64,000 nt of DNA from Comamonas sp. KCTC 72670 (GTDB lineage Bacteria; Myxococcota; Myxococcia; Myxococcales; Myxococcaceae). The DNA lies in assembly GCA_014656495.1 (NCBI GenBank), contig BNCN01000015.1:1-64000 (forward strand), read 5' to 3'. A model generated the notes under the pieces. That model was not told the origin of the DNA, did no database searches, and was given only the letters and a program-made list of their open reading frames with translations. Shown here piece by piece: positions 25,561-35,754 of the stretch (position 1 is the first letter of the stretch; each line of letters begins with the position of its first letter). The translations under genes were made by a program, and so were the position numbers.

Positions 25561-27821
25561 CGCCCCGCCTCGGCGGAGCGGCCCACCAGCTCCCGAAGCT
25601 GCGTCAAATCCAGCGGCTTGGAAATCTTGGCGTTGGGCACCTCGCGCAGGAAGGTCACCGTGCGCGGCGTGAAGGCACCCCCTGTCATGAACACCATGCG
25701 TCCGGCTTGCTCCGGGGCGCAGCGCCCCAGCTCGTGGTACAGGTCCATGCCCGTCATCCCGGGCATCATCACATCACAGAGGATGAGGTCGAAGCGGCCG
25801 CCGTCGCTCACCAGCCGGAGCGCGGCCTGGGCGCTGTTCGCGGTGGCCACCTCGTGGTCCGCGGCCAGCGAGCGCTGCAGGGCCAGCGTCACGTTGGGCT
25901 CGTCGTCCACCACCAGGATGCGCGCCCGCGCGTTGGCCTGCATCGCGGCGGCGAGCCGGGGCAGCACCTCCAGCTCGCGCGTGGCGGCGCACAGCACCAC
26001 GCGGAACGTGCTGCCGCGTCCCAGCTCGCTGTCGGCCTGGATGGAGCCGCCCATGGACTCCACGATGCCGTGGCAGATGGACAGCCCCAGCCCCGTGCCC
26101 ACGCCCACCGGCTTGGTGGTGAAGAACGGGTCGAAGATGCGGCTCAGCACCTCGGGGGCCATGCCCATGCCCGTGTCGCGGACCTCCACCACCACGCGGT
26201 CCTTCTCGCCGCCGCGGATGACCACGCGAATCTCGTGCTCCACGCCCGGCGTACCCTCCTCCGGAATCGCCTGCGCCGCGTTGAGCAGCAGGTTGAGGAA
26301 CACCTGGCACAGCCGGGACTCGCTGGCCTCCACCGGCGCCACCGGCTCGAACTCCGTCACCAGCCGGGCGCGGTGGCGGATGACGTTGTCCGCCATCTTG
26401 CACGCCAGCTCCACCGCGCGGCGCACGTCCACCGGCATCAGCCGCGCCTCCTGCTCGCCGCGCGCGAAGACCTTCAAGTCCCTCACGATGGTGGCGATGC
26501 GCTCGGCGCCCTCCGCCGTCTCGCGGACCAGCTGCTGCAGCGACGCGACGGGCGCCGCGGGGGCCTGGCTCTCCAGCCGCTCCAGCCCCTCGCGGATGAG
26601 GTGCAGGTTGACGAGCATGTAGGCCAGCGGGTTGTTGATTTCGTGCGCCACGCCCGCGCCCAGCGTGCCCACCGACGCGAGCCGGTCCGCCACCACCAGG
26701 TGCGCCTGGAGCTGCTTGCGCTCGGTGGTGTCGCGGTGGACCATGATGTTGGCGATGCCGCGCCCCTCGCTGTCCCGCAGCGGCACGACGACGGACTCAC
26801 ACCAGAAGGGTGTCCCGTCGCGGCGCTTGAACTCCAGCTCTCCGGACCAGCGCCCCTGCTTGTCCAGCGCGGTGAGAATCTGGCCGGTGAGCCGGTCCGG
26901 CTCGTCCGGGTGCAGCACGCTGAAGAGCGTCTGCCCCAGGGCCTCCGACTTCTGCCGCCCGAACATGCGCTCGGCGCTGGAGTTCCAGTCGATGATGCCG
27001 CCCGCCAGGTCGGTGATGACGACGCCGTCGTAGATGCTCTCGAAGATGAGGGACTGGCGGTGCAGCTCCTGCTCGGCCAGCTTGCGCGCGGTGATGTCCA
27101 TCACCGTGCCCGTCACCCGCGCCGGCGCGCCCGTGGCGTCACACAACACGTCGCCCTTGCATGAAATCCAGCGCCAGCCGCTGCCCTGCGGCTCGATGCG
27201 GTACTCCACGTCCACCTGCGTCTTCTTCTCCAGCGCGGCGCCCAGCACGTCGCTCACGCGGGGCAGGTCCGCGGGGTGGACCACCTCCGACAGCTCCATG
27301 GCGCGGCCCGACAGCTTGCCCACGGGCAGCCCCAGGAGCCGGTCCACCTGCTCGCTCCACGTCACCCGGCCGCTGGTGGCGTTCCAATCCCAGATGCCCA
27401 CGCGCGCGGCCGTCAGCGCCTGGCGCAGCTGCTCCTCGCGCGGCTCCAGGACGTCGCGCTTGGAGAAGCGGAACACCGTGACGGTGCCGATCTGCAGCCG
27501 GTCCCCCTCCATCAGCTCGGCGCTGCTGACGGGCACGCCGTTGAGCAGCGTGCCGTTGGTGGAGTCCAAATCCGTGACGTGGCAGGAGCCATCACTGCCC
27601 CGGACGATGCGCGCGTGCCTGCGCGACACCCCGTGGTCGTCGATGCGCACCGTGACGTCCGAACCGCGGCCGATGACGTGCTCCCCCAGGTCCAGGCGGA
27701 AGGCCTTGCCAATGGCCGCCGGTGTCGTGGTGCTGATGAGAATGAGACAGGCTCCCGTGGAGGACGGAGGCGGGGCCATGGCAAGCCCCGCACACGTCGT
27801 GAGGTCGTCCAGCATCGTCAT
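25557..27821 (-). CDS. hybrid histidine kinase: FHA-PAS-PAS-HisKA-HATPase-REC
   Basis: A 754-residue cytoplasmic sensor. Residues about 25-120 are an FHA domain with the phosphothreonine-binding residues in order (GR at 51-52, SRRH at 66-69, STNG at 87-90). Two PAS domains follow at about 133-250 and 255-370, then HisKA with H393 (GVAHEINNPL), HATPase_c (NLLLNAAQAIP, DTGMGM, GTGLGLS) and a C-terminal receiver (ILVVDDEPN, DLILCDVMMPGMTG). No transmembrane segment is seen. The FHA domain suggests input from a Ser/Thr kinase; the one encoded divergently at 28107 is the nearest candidate (inference). The start at 27821 follows a GGGGGG tract and precedes the FHA fold by 24 residues. It overlaps the OPT gene. 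Confidence 0.88.
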   Translation of the reverse strand: MTMLDDLTTCAGLAMAPPPSSTGACLILISTTTPAAIGKAFRLDLGEHVIGRGSDVTVRIDDHGVSRRHARIVRGSDGSCHVTDLDSTNGTLLNGVPVSSAELMEGDRLQIGTVTVFRFSKRDVLEPREEQLRQALTAARVGIWDWNATSGRVTWSEQVDRLLGLPVGKLSGRAMELSEVVHPADLPRVSDVLGAALEKKTQVDVEYRIEPQGSGWRWISCKGDVLCDATGAPARVTGTVMDITARKLAEQELHRQSLIFESIYDGVVITDLAGGIIDWNSSAERMFGRQKSEALGQTLFSVLHPDEPDRLTGQILTALDKQGRWSGELEFKRRDGTPFWCESVVVPLRDSEGRGIANIMVHRDTTERKQLQAHLVVADRLASVGTLGAGVAHEINNPLAYMLVNLHLIREGLERLESQAPAAPVASLQQLVRETAEGAERIATIVRDLKVFARGEQEARLMPVDVRRAVELACKMADNVIRHRARLVTEFEPVAPVEASESRLCQVFLNLLLNAAQAIPEEGTPGVEHEIRVVIRGGEKDRVVVEVRDTGMGMAPEVLSRIFDPFFTTKPVGVGTGLGLSICHGIVESMGGSIQADSELGRGSTFRVVLCAATRELEVLPRLAAAMQANARARILVVDDEPNVTLALQRSLAADHEVATANSAQAALRLVSDGGRFDLILCDVMMPGMTGMDLYHELGRCAPEQAGRMVFMTGGAFTPRTVTFLREVPNAKISKPLDLTQLRELVGRSAEAGR

Positions 27822-28106
27822 TTCGCAGCCCCCCGACGCCCGCCTGAAGCCCCACGTCCCGTCCATCCCCGAGCTCCCGTACGAAGCGTCACGCCTCCGG
27901 AATCCCATCAGTGCCGGGGCCCCTGCGTCCAATCCCCCCCGACCCCAGGGCGACAGACCTTCCGACAGCGAACATCCCGCCCGCGGCGCACCGCCGCCCG
28001 CCCCACCAGGTGGTCAACGCGCCCACCACGATGCCGCGTTGCGGCGGGAATTCATTCCCGCACCCAGGCAGACTTCGTGGGGAAAGGTGTAAGGATCAGG
28101 CACCCC

Positions 28107-29516
28107 ATGGCGGCGGACTCCGAGAGCACCTTCCGCATCCAGGCCCGAGCGGACCTGCATGCGTCCGAGCGACTTCACAGTGACGCGTCCCGCGCGCAGC
28201 GCGGCCCGGGCACGCTCGCGGGCGAATACGTCCTCAAGGCCCTGCTGGCGTCCGGCGGACACGGCAGTGTCTATGAGGCCGAGCACCGCATCCTGGGCCG
28301 CAGGGCCGCGGTGAAGGTGCTCCACCCCCACCTGGCGGACCAGGGCGAGATGCTCAAGCGCTTCGTGCGCGAGGCCCGGGTGGTGAACCAGATACGCCAC
28401 CCCAACATCGTGGACGTGTACGACTTCGGGCTGATGCCCGACGGCAGCCCCTATTACGTCATGGAGCTGCTCACCGGGCGCACGCTCAGCCAGGTGGTGC
28501 AGGAGCGGGGGCGGCTGTCGTCCTCGCGCGCGCTCGCGTACCTGGAGCCCGTCTGCGGCGCGCTGGAGGCCGCGCACCGCGCGGGCGTGGTCCACCGAGA
28601 CTTGAAGGCCAGCAACATCCTGGTGGTGGAGGAAGGCGAGCGGCCCCGGGTGAAGCTGCTGGACTTCGGCATCGCCAAGCTGCTGCACGCCGAGCCCGCG
28701 CAGGAAGGCCTCACCATCGCCGGCCAGCGGCTGGGCACCGCGCACGCCATGGCGCCCGAGCAGTTCCGCGGCGGCCCCATTGGCCCGCACACGGACATCT
28801 ACGCGCTGGGCGTGCTGCTGCACCAGCTCGTCACCGGCCGCTATCCGTTCCAGTGCGAGGACCGGATGGAGCTGGAGCGGCTGCACCTGGAGGCCCCGCC
28901 GCCGCGCCCCAGCGCCATCGCCGCCGTGTCCCCAGCCGTGGACGCGGTGGTGCTGCGCTGCCTGGAGAAGGATGGGGCTCGGCGCTTCAGCAGCGTGACG
29001 GCGTTCCTCGCCGCGCTCAGCGAAGCGGCCGAAGAGCCCGTCCAGCCCGCGCGCCGCACCCGGCTGGCGCTCGCCGTCCACGCCGAGGTGGTGCTCGCCG
29101 CCTCCGCCCAGGACGATGACGCCGTGTACGCGGTGCTCGCGGACGTGCTGGACGGACTCGAGCAGGGGCTGCGCGGCGGCGGCTTCCTGCTCGCGCTCCA
29201 GTCCGGCACCTCGCTGCTGGCCGTCCACCCGCTGGAGAATGGCGCCCCCAGCGCCGAGCGCACGGAGTACCTGCGCGAGGCGGAGCGCACCCTGCGGCTG
29301 CTGCAGACCATGGCCCAGAAGCTGGCGGAGCCGGTGAACGCCCACGTCCACCTGTGCATCCACCTGGGCCAGGCGGAGACGCGCGGCGACGCCCAGGAGT
29401 CCGAGGTCGTCGGAGGCCCCGTCACCGATGTGGGCACCTGGCGGCTGCGCTCCCCGGACGGCTTCGCCCTCACCCCGGCGGCGTCGCTGGCGCTCGAGTT
29501 CGACGAGAGCGACTGA
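28107..29516 (+). CDS. Hanks-type Ser/Thr protein kinase with cyclase-like tail
   Basis: A 469-residue kinase. The catalytic domain spans about 40-310 with the glycine loop LASGGHGSVYEAEH, K70, E89, HRDLKASN (H163-D165) and DFG at 187-189. The activation segment ends in MAPEQ, so it should be active. Residues about 325-469 resemble the degenerate nucleotide-cyclase-like domain of other myxobacterial kinases (VHAEVVLAASAQDDDAVYAVLADVLDGLEQ, HVHLCIHLGQAE) and may be a dimerisation or ligand module. There is no transmembrane segment. It is divergent from the FHA-containing hybrid kinase, 285 bp apart, suggesting a phospho-Ser/Thr to His-kinase connection. The ATG has only a weak CAGG upstream. 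Confidence 0.88.
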   Translation: MAADSESTFRIQARADLHASERLHSDASRAQRGPGTLAGEYVLKALLASGGHGSVYEAEHRILGRRAAVKVLHPHLADQGEMLKRFVREARVVNQIRHPNIVDVYDFGLMPDGSPYYVMELLTGRTLSQVVQERGRLSSSRALAYLEPVCGALEAAHRAGVVHRDLKASNILVVEEGERPRVKLLDFGIAKLLHAEPAQEGLTIAGQRLGTAHAMAPEQFRGGPIGPHTDIYALGVLLHQLVTGRYPFQCEDRMELERLHLEAPPPRPSAIAAVSPAVDAVVLRCLEKDGARRFSSVTAFLAALSEAAEEPVQPARRTRLALAVHAEVVLAASAQDDDAVYAVLADVLDGLEQGLRGGGFLLALQSGTSLLAVHPLENGAPSAERTEYLREAERTLRLLQTMAQKLAEPVNAHVHLCIHLGQAETRGDAQESEVVGGPVTDVGTWRLRSPDGFALTPAASLALEFDESD

Positions 29517-29552
29517 CTCGCGGCTAACACGTATCTGTTATCACCTTGCATG

Positions 29553-29574
29553 CAGGCGCCGCGTGCGGCGTCTG
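29553..29574 (+). terminator. possible terminator hairpin after the kinase gene
   Basis: CGCCG-CGTG-CGGCG with flanking CAG/CTG pairs forms a compact GC stem 36 bp past the stop. There is no T tract, so it may only be a 3'-end stabiliser. The remaining ~190 bp to the next gene are comparatively AT-rich and presumably hold its promoter. Confidence 0.35.
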
Positions 29575-29761
29575 GGATGACACACATCAGGTGTTCCCAG
29601 GCAGACCCCCACGCGAACATTCCCGCTTGGCTATATTTCTCGCGCCCTGAAAAGCCTCACACTGAGTGCATCCATCAGCGACAGCATTTTCGTACATGGG
29701 AGCTGGAACTGATGGCATTCGAGAATCCGGCGCTGCTGGCTTCTCGTAACGGGGGAAAGCC

Positions 29762-30793
29762 ATGCACCAAAAGCCAGCGTCTGTGTCTGGAATTCAAATC
29801 AACCACCGGCTGAAACACCGATGCGGGTCGGTGGCCGCCCGGGGACTGCTGAGCCTGATGCTGGGATTCTCCGTGAGCGCATGCGGCCCCGCGGAGCACG
29901 GCGGTGACGACTGGGCGCCGGCCGTGGCGCGCGCGGCCTCGGAGTCCGACAACGGACTCTCCACCAATGGTTTGTCGACCAATGGCCTGTCGACCAACGG
30001 GCTGTCCACCAATGGGTTGTCAACAAATGGCCTGTCAACGATTGGATTCTCCAACTGGTTCAACCAGGACCCCGAGCGCGCGGACGAGCTCATGCGATAC
30101 ATCATCAAGTGCGCGGCGAAGGGGAACCAGCAGCGCAAATACACCAACCCCGTCACGGGGGTGACGCACACGTGGTACGGCGGCCTGGGCCTGGCACACC
30201 AGTGGGCCACGGGCGCGGCGGCGACCCGGGAGGAGCAGGAGGTCGTCTCCGCGTGTCTGGCGGCGCACGCCAACAAGTTCGGCCTCACGGTCTCCATCTC
30301 CGTGCTGGGCCGGAACGCGCGGGGGGCGGAGATCTCCTATACGGAGCAGGAGCTGTCGCTGTTCAGCGAGCGGGAGGCGTGCTTCTTCGGCAACCTCTTC
30401 GACGGCACCGGCGTCTTCGCCGCCACCGACCGCGGCTACCTCGCCTGGGACGAGAGCTCCGTGCGCGCCTGCGGCCTGTCCTCCAATCCGGACCAGTCGG
30501 ACTGCCTGCCCATGCTCCATGCAGGCACCTGCCAGTCGCTCTGCCAGCGCGCCACCGACAACAGCGTGCCCTTTGGCGTGGACGCGGAGAAGCAGAACCC
30601 GCCCAGCGACGGAGCGCGGCCCTATTACGAAACCTGCACCTATAACGGACGGGCGTACCGTCCCCTCACGACGCGCCTCCAGCCGCGAGACATCCACCGC
30701 TGTGGTGACGGCGTCTGCCAGCTCACCGAGCGTTGCGGCTCGGGCACGACGCCGGACAGCTGCCGGGTGGACTGCGGTATCTGTTCTGGCTGA
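29762..30793 (+). CDS. lipoprotein with NGLST pentapeptide repeats and CGDGVC C-terminal motif
   Basis: A 343-residue exported protein of a family I cannot name. A lipoprotein signal ends at C41 (FSVSAC). Residues 64-93 are six exact NGLST pentapeptides followed by a degenerate IGFSN. The mature region contains paired cysteines, and the last ~30 residues (RCGDGVCQLTERCGSGTTPDSCRVDCGIC) match the short Cys-rich CGDGVC-type module common at the ends of myxobacterial surface proteins. A GGGGGAA six bases before the ATG supports the start. No catalytic motif is visible. Likely a structural or binding component of the cell surface. Neighbours on both sides are signalling genes. Confidence 0.75.
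   Translation: MHQKPASVSGIQINHRLKHRCGSVAARGLLSLMLGFSVSACGPAEHGGDDWAPAVARAASESDNGLSTNGLSTNGLSTNGLSTNGLSTNGLSTIGFSNWFNQDPERADELMRYIIKCAAKGNQQRKYTNPVTGVTHTWYGGLGLAHQWATGAAATREEQEVVSACLAAHANKFGLTVSISVLGRNARGAEISYTEQELSLFSEREACFFGNLFDGTGVFAATDRGYLAWDESSVRACGLSSNPDQSDCLPMLHAGTCQSLCQRATDNSVPFGVDAEKQNPPSDGARPYYETCTYNGRAYRPLTTRLQPRDIHRCGDGVCQLTERCGSGTTPDSCRVDCGICSG
29951..30040 (+). repeat. 15-bp coding minisatellite (NGLST x6)
   Basis: Six in-frame 15-bp units encode NGLST. Units differ at synonymous positions (for example TTGTCGACC against CTGTCCACC), so the peptide repeat is kept by selection rather than by very recent slippage. Confidence 0.85.
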
Positions 30794-30843
30794 AGCATGA
30801 GGGCCCTGGCGGAACACACCGCCACCGTCGTGCGTCACACGTT

Positions 30844-30862
30844 GGCACCGCCCCTCGGTGCC
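30844..30862 (+). terminator. hairpin after the NGLST lipoprotein gene
   Basis: GGCACCG-CCCCT-CGGTGCC is a perfect 7-bp stem 50 bp past the stop, without a T tract. A weak terminator or 3'-end structure. Confidence 0.4.
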
Positions 30863-30957
30863 TTGCCCCGTACCACCATGCCGGTGTTGACTACCCGGGT
30901 CTGTCGCGGCTCGGGGTTATTCCACGAGCAGACACCCCACCCCTGGAGCCGGACGCG

Positions 30958-31956
<999 letters not shown>

Positions 31957-32569
31957 CGAGCTCCGGCGGACGCACCGGTTCGTACCGCGTCATCCCCTGC
32001 ATCGGCGGCGCGTAGAGGTGCAGCGACACGGCGCCGTGGCGGGACGCGTTGTCGATGCGATGAATGGTGTCCGAGAGCTCGACGAGGACGTCCCCTTCGT
32101 CCGCGCGCACGGCCGTCTCGGGAGCCAACCGGTCCCCGGCCCAGGCGTAGCGCGTCTCCCGCAGCTCGCCCTGCACCAGCCAGGACACACCGCCGGAGCC
32201 GCCATGGTCGTGCACGCACGAGGCCTGACCGGGGAGCCATGAAATGAGCAGCAGCTCACACGCGGGGGTCCGGGCCACGGTGCGCCGCGTGTAGCCCGCC
32301 GCGTCGAAGTGGACCAGCTCCCGCAGCAGCCTCCAATCCACCGTGCTGGAGCGCAGCCGTTCCACCAGCCACGCCACGGATGGAATCTCCTCGGGCCGCT
32401 CGGGGAGCTGCCAGCCGAGCAGCGCGTGGGCCATGGAATGAAGCTCACGCTCGGGGATGAGGGACTCGCGCATGATGACCTCCCGCGTGTGGGTTGGAGT
32501 GTGAACACCCCACAACACCTTGCCCACCGAGGCGGGGCAGGCCGGCGGGCACGGCGCCTGGACACCTGG

Positions 32570-34126
32570 ATGCCGCGGGAGGATGCCAGCGAGCGCGGCA
32601 GGACCTACGATTGCGGCGTGCGAGCACAGGGGTGTTGGGATGTGGCCATCGTGGGGGGAGGGGCCAGCGGCACGCTGCTGGCGGCGAACCTCCTCAGGAG
32701 CGCGCGCGCGCCGCTTCGCGTGGCCTTGGTGGAGCGGAGCGGGCGGGCGGGCCTGGGGTTGGCGTACTCGACGACGAGTTCCTGTCACCTGCTGAACGTG
32801 CCCGCCGCGAAGATGGGCGCCTTCACGGAGGACCCGGAGCACTTCCTGCGCTGGGTGCGCCGGGAGCAGCCGGGCACCCCGCCGGGGGCCTTCATCGCCC
32901 GTCAGCGCTACGGGCGCTACCTGGAGTCGGTGCTGCGCGAGGCGCGCGCCAACGCGGCGCCCGGGGTGCACCTGGACGTCGTGAGTGACGAGGTCGTGTC
33001 GGTGGAGGAGGCGAGCGACGCCGTGCGGCTCGTGCTCGCGGATGGCGCGTGGCTGGAAGCCGGGATGGCCGTGCTGGCCCTGGGCAACGCCCCGCCCTCC
33101 AACCTGCGCGTCTCCGACGGCGGGCTGTACGTCAGCCGCCGCTACCACCGCTCGCCCTGGGCGCCCGACGCGCTCCGCGGCGTGAAGGCCCAGGACGACG
33201 TGCTGCTCATCGGCACCGGGCTCACCATGGTGGACACCGTGCTCTCGCTGATGGCGCAGGGCCACCAGGGCCACATCCATGCCCTCTCCCGGCACGGCCT
33301 GCTGCCGCACGTGCACCAGGAAGCGGCCCCCTCGGCCTATGCGGCGCCGGGCATCCGGGACGCGCTGCGGGCCCTGCGGCAGGAGCTGCGGCGCGAGCAC
33401 CCCGAGGCGGCGCGCCCGGAGGGACACCCTCCCCTGGCGGTGCGCATCCGGCCCGTCTTGCGCCTCGTGCGCCGGGAGGTGAAGCGCGCGGCGGAGGCGG
33501 GCGCGGACTGGCGAACGGTGGTGGATGCGCTGCGGCCCGTGTCCGTGCCGCTCTGGCAGCGGCTGCCGGTGAACGAGCGCCGGCGCTTCCTCCGGCACCT
33601 GCGCACCTACTGGGACGTGCACCGGCACCGGATGGCGCCCAGCATCGGCGAGACGGTGGAGCGGCTGCGGCGCGAAGGCCAGCTGACGCTGCACGCCGGG
33701 CACATCCGAAGCTTCGCGCTGGAGGACTCGGGCGTGGAGGTCCGCCTGCGTCCCCGCGGGCGCGGCGACCAGGAGGCGGCGCTGCACGTCCAGCACGTCA
33801 TCAACTGCACGGGCCCGGAGGGCGCGATGACGCGGGGCCACCCGGTGCTCGGCGGCCTGGTGGAGACGGGGCGCGTGAGCCCGGACGCGCTGGGCATGGG
33901 CCTGGCGGCGGACGCGGCGGGCGCGCTGCTGGACATCCAGGGCCGCGCCTCCGGCCGCCTCTACACCCTGGGCCCGCCCCGGCGAGGTGAGCTGTGGGAG
34001 ACGACGGCCGTCCCCGAGATTCGCGGCCACGCCCGGAACCTGGCGTGGCATCTGCTGCGGCGGCTGGAAGCCTCGCGCGCGCCGCGCGAGCCCCTGGAGT
34101 CCGCGGGCGTCCCGCTCGAAGGGTGA
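32570..34126 (+). CDS. FAD/NAD(P)-binding protein (NAD_binding_9 type)
   Basis: A 518-residue flavoprotein oxidoreductase. A Rossmann dinucleotide motif DVAIVGGGASGTLLAANLL lies near residue 25. GLAYSTTSSCHLLNVPAAKMG and FIARQRYGRYL are typical of the HI0933-unrelated, NAD_binding_9 group. A second Rossmann segment (DDVLLIGTGLTMVDTVLSL) and the ATG-like INCTGPEG follow. The reaction is unknown for this group. Start choice is open: ATG at 32570 has little ribosome-site support, and GTG at 32618, close to the FAD motif, is an alternative. It is divergent from the cysteine dioxygenase gene, and its 3' end is 9 bp from the convergent FAH-fold gene. Confidence 0.75.
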   Translation: MPREDASERGRTYDCGVRAQGCWDVAIVGGGASGTLLAANLLRSARAPLRVALVERSGRAGLGLAYSTTSSCHLLNVPAAKMGAFTEDPEHFLRWVRREQPGTPPGAFIARQRYGRYLESVLREARANAAPGVHLDVVSDEVVSVEEASDAVRLVLADGAWLEAGMAVLALGNAPPSNLRVSDGGLYVSRRYHRSPWAPDALRGVKAQDDVLLIGTGLTMVDTVLSLMAQGHQGHIHALSRHGLLPHVHQEAAPSAYAAPGIRDALRALRQELRREHPEAARPEGHPPLAVRIRPVLRLVRREVKRAAEAGADWRTVVDALRPVSVPLWQRLPVNERRRFLRHLRTYWDVHRHRMAPSIGETVERLRREGQLTLHAGHIRSFALEDSGVEVRLRPRGRGDQEAALHVQHVINCTGPEGAMTRGHPVLGGLVETGRVSPDALGMGLAADAAGALLDIQGRASGRLYTLGPPRRGELWETTAVPEIRGHARNLAWHLLRRLEASRAPREPLESAGVPLEG

Positions 34127-34135
34127 GGCGCCCGG

Positions 34136-34921
34136 CTACTCGGCGGACACCGCCACGATGCCCAGCCCCTCCACCGTGAGCTGCACCCGGTCCCCCGGGC
34201 GCAGCATGTGCGCGGCGGTGGCGGCGCCCGCGAGCACGATGCTCCCCGCGGGCAGCACCTGGCCCCGCTGCGCGAGCAGCTCGCACAGCTGGATGAGGGA
34301 GATGACCGGGTCCCCGGAGATGGCGTCCGAGCGCGCGGACTGCACGGGCTCGCCATTCACCGTCATGGTCATCTCCAGCCGCGTGAGGTCCATGGCGCGG
34401 GGGGGATGCTCGGCGGTGGCGAGCACGAACAGCGACGACGACGCGTTGTCCGCGACCACGTCCGGCAGGGAGAAGTATTTGAAGTCGCGGTAGCGCGAGT
34501 CGAGGATCTCCATCGCCGCGAACACGGACTCGCAGGCGTCCAGCGCCTCGTCGCGCGTCACGGTGCCGCGCAGCTCCCGCCCGATGCGGAAGGCGATCTC
34601 CGGCTCGATTTTGGGGTGCACGCCCCGCGAGAGCTGAATCACCCCGCCCGCGGGCACCTGCATGCGGTCGGTGAGCACGCCGTACACGGGCGAGTCCAGG
34701 TTCATCTGCTTGCGCTTGGCCTCGGAGGTGAGCCCCATCTTCAGGCCCACCACGCGCTCGCCGTGCGACTGGCGCAGCCGGATGCCGGCCTCCTGGATGG
34801 CGTAGGCGTCCGGCACGCTCAGCGCGGCGTGCTCGCGCGTGAGCGGCGCCACCTCGCGGCGCTCCAACCTGGCCGAATCCAGCGTGTGTGCCAGTGCCTC
34901 GTGGTCCACGGTCGCGGTCAT
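34136..34921 (-). CDS. 2-keto-4-pentenoate hydratase / 4-oxalocrotonate decarboxylase
   Basis: A 261-residue member of the fumarylacetoacetase-fold hydratase/decarboxylase family (MhpD, DmpE, DmpH). Key stretches are GLKMGLTSEAKRKQM, DSPVYGVLTDRM, HPKIEPEIAFRIGREL (metal-binding acidic residues), ILDSRYRDFKYFSLPDVVADNASSS and VLAGAATAAHMLRPGDRVQ. The SRYxxFK pattern is more like 4-oxalocrotonate decarboxylase than the hydratase. The product of the aminomuconate deaminase encoded at 39972 tautomerises to 4-oxalocrotonate, so this enzyme could supply the next step of tryptophan degradation although it lies 3.6 kb away on the other strand. The ATG at 34921 has GAGGG upstream. Confidence 0.8.
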   Translation of the reverse strand: MTATVDHEALAHTLDSARLERREVAPLTREHAALSVPDAYAIQEAGIRLRQSHGERVVGLKMGLTSEAKRKQMNLDSPVYGVLTDRMQVPAGGVIQLSRGVHPKIEPEIAFRIGRELRGTVTRDEALDACESVFAAMEILDSRYRDFKYFSLPDVVADNASSSLFVLATAEHPPRAMDLTRLEMTMTVNGEPVQSARSDAISGDPVISLIQLCELLAQRGQVLPAGSIVLAGAATAAHMLRPGDRVQLTVEGLGIVAVSAE

Positions 34922-35124
34922 CCCCTGCCCTCGTTCGTCGTTGCCGGCCACGCCTTCATGGCGCACCGCCCGGATGGAAGGCGCGGAGCTTCCGGTACAC
35001 CCACACGGCCACGCAAGCGCCGCGAGCACGCGGGTGTCACGAGCGGACGCTGGCCTTCCAGGCCACGGGTGCTGCATAACGCGGGAACCCCGGCCGGGTG
35101 GGACTCTTCGAGGGAGGCCTTTTC

Positions 35125-35733
35125 ATGCGACACCCCAGCATCATCGCGGCGCTGCTCTTCACCGCCACGGCGGCCAGCGCCCAGGAATACGACGAGCACG
35201 TTCACGACGGCTTCTACCTGCGCCTGCAGGTGGGCGGCGGCTACCTGCGCGCGAAGGCGACGGACGCCATCCCCCAGTTCACGGTGAAGGGCGCCGGCGG
35301 AAACATCAACGCCGAGGTCGGCTTCGCGCTGGTCAACAACTTCATCCTCCACGCGAAGTTCTACGGCGCGTCCACGCCGAACCCGAGCCTCCAGATTGGT
35401 GACCTCACCATCGAGGGACAGGACGAGGAGCGGAACCAGAACTACGGCGCCGTGGGCCTGGGCGTCACCTATTACATCATGCCCGCCAACGTCTATCTGT
35501 CCGGCGCGCTGACCTACACCCAGCTGACCGTCACCCGCCGGAACGAGAAGGTGGCGGAGTCGGACATCGGCGGTGGCCTGCACCTGGGCATCGGCAAGGA
35601 GTGGTGGGTGAGCAAGAACTGGGGCCTGGGCGTCGGCGCCGAGCTGGCCCTGGGCCGCATCCGCAACGAGTTCGACCGCGAGAGCTGGAACATCGCCAAC
35701 TTCTCCGTCGTGCTGTCCGCGACCTACAACTGA
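35125..35733 (+). CDS. outer-membrane beta-barrel-like protein
   Basis: A 202-residue exported protein with a signal peptide ending ASA (before QEYDEH) and alternating hydrophobic/polar strands ending in SVVLSATYN. The pattern GFYLRLQVGGGYLRAK ... GGNINAEVGFALVNNFILHAKFYG ... YGAVGLGVTYYIMPANVYLSGALTYTQLTVTR is typical of small eight- to ten-stranded barrels. GGGAGG eight bases before the ATG fixes the start. No specific family is recognised. It stands alone between genes on the opposite strand. Confidence 0.75.
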   Translation: MRHPSIIAALLFTATAASAQEYDEHVHDGFYLRLQVGGGYLRAKATDAIPQFTVKGAGGNINAEVGFALVNNFILHAKFYGASTPNPSLQIGDLTIEGQDEERNQNYGAVGLGVTYYIMPANVYLSGALTYTQLTVTRRNEKVAESDIGGGLHLGIGKEWWVSKNWGLGVGAELALGRIRNEFDRESWNIANFSVVLSATYN

Positions 35734-35754
35734 GCCGCGCCGCGCCCGCCAGCC

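Noticed and set aside
30843..30858. TTGGCACCGCCCCTCG as a sigma54 promoter
   Set aside because: The -24 half fits but the -12 half lacks GC at the required spacing; the sequence is explained by the hairpin at 30844-30862.
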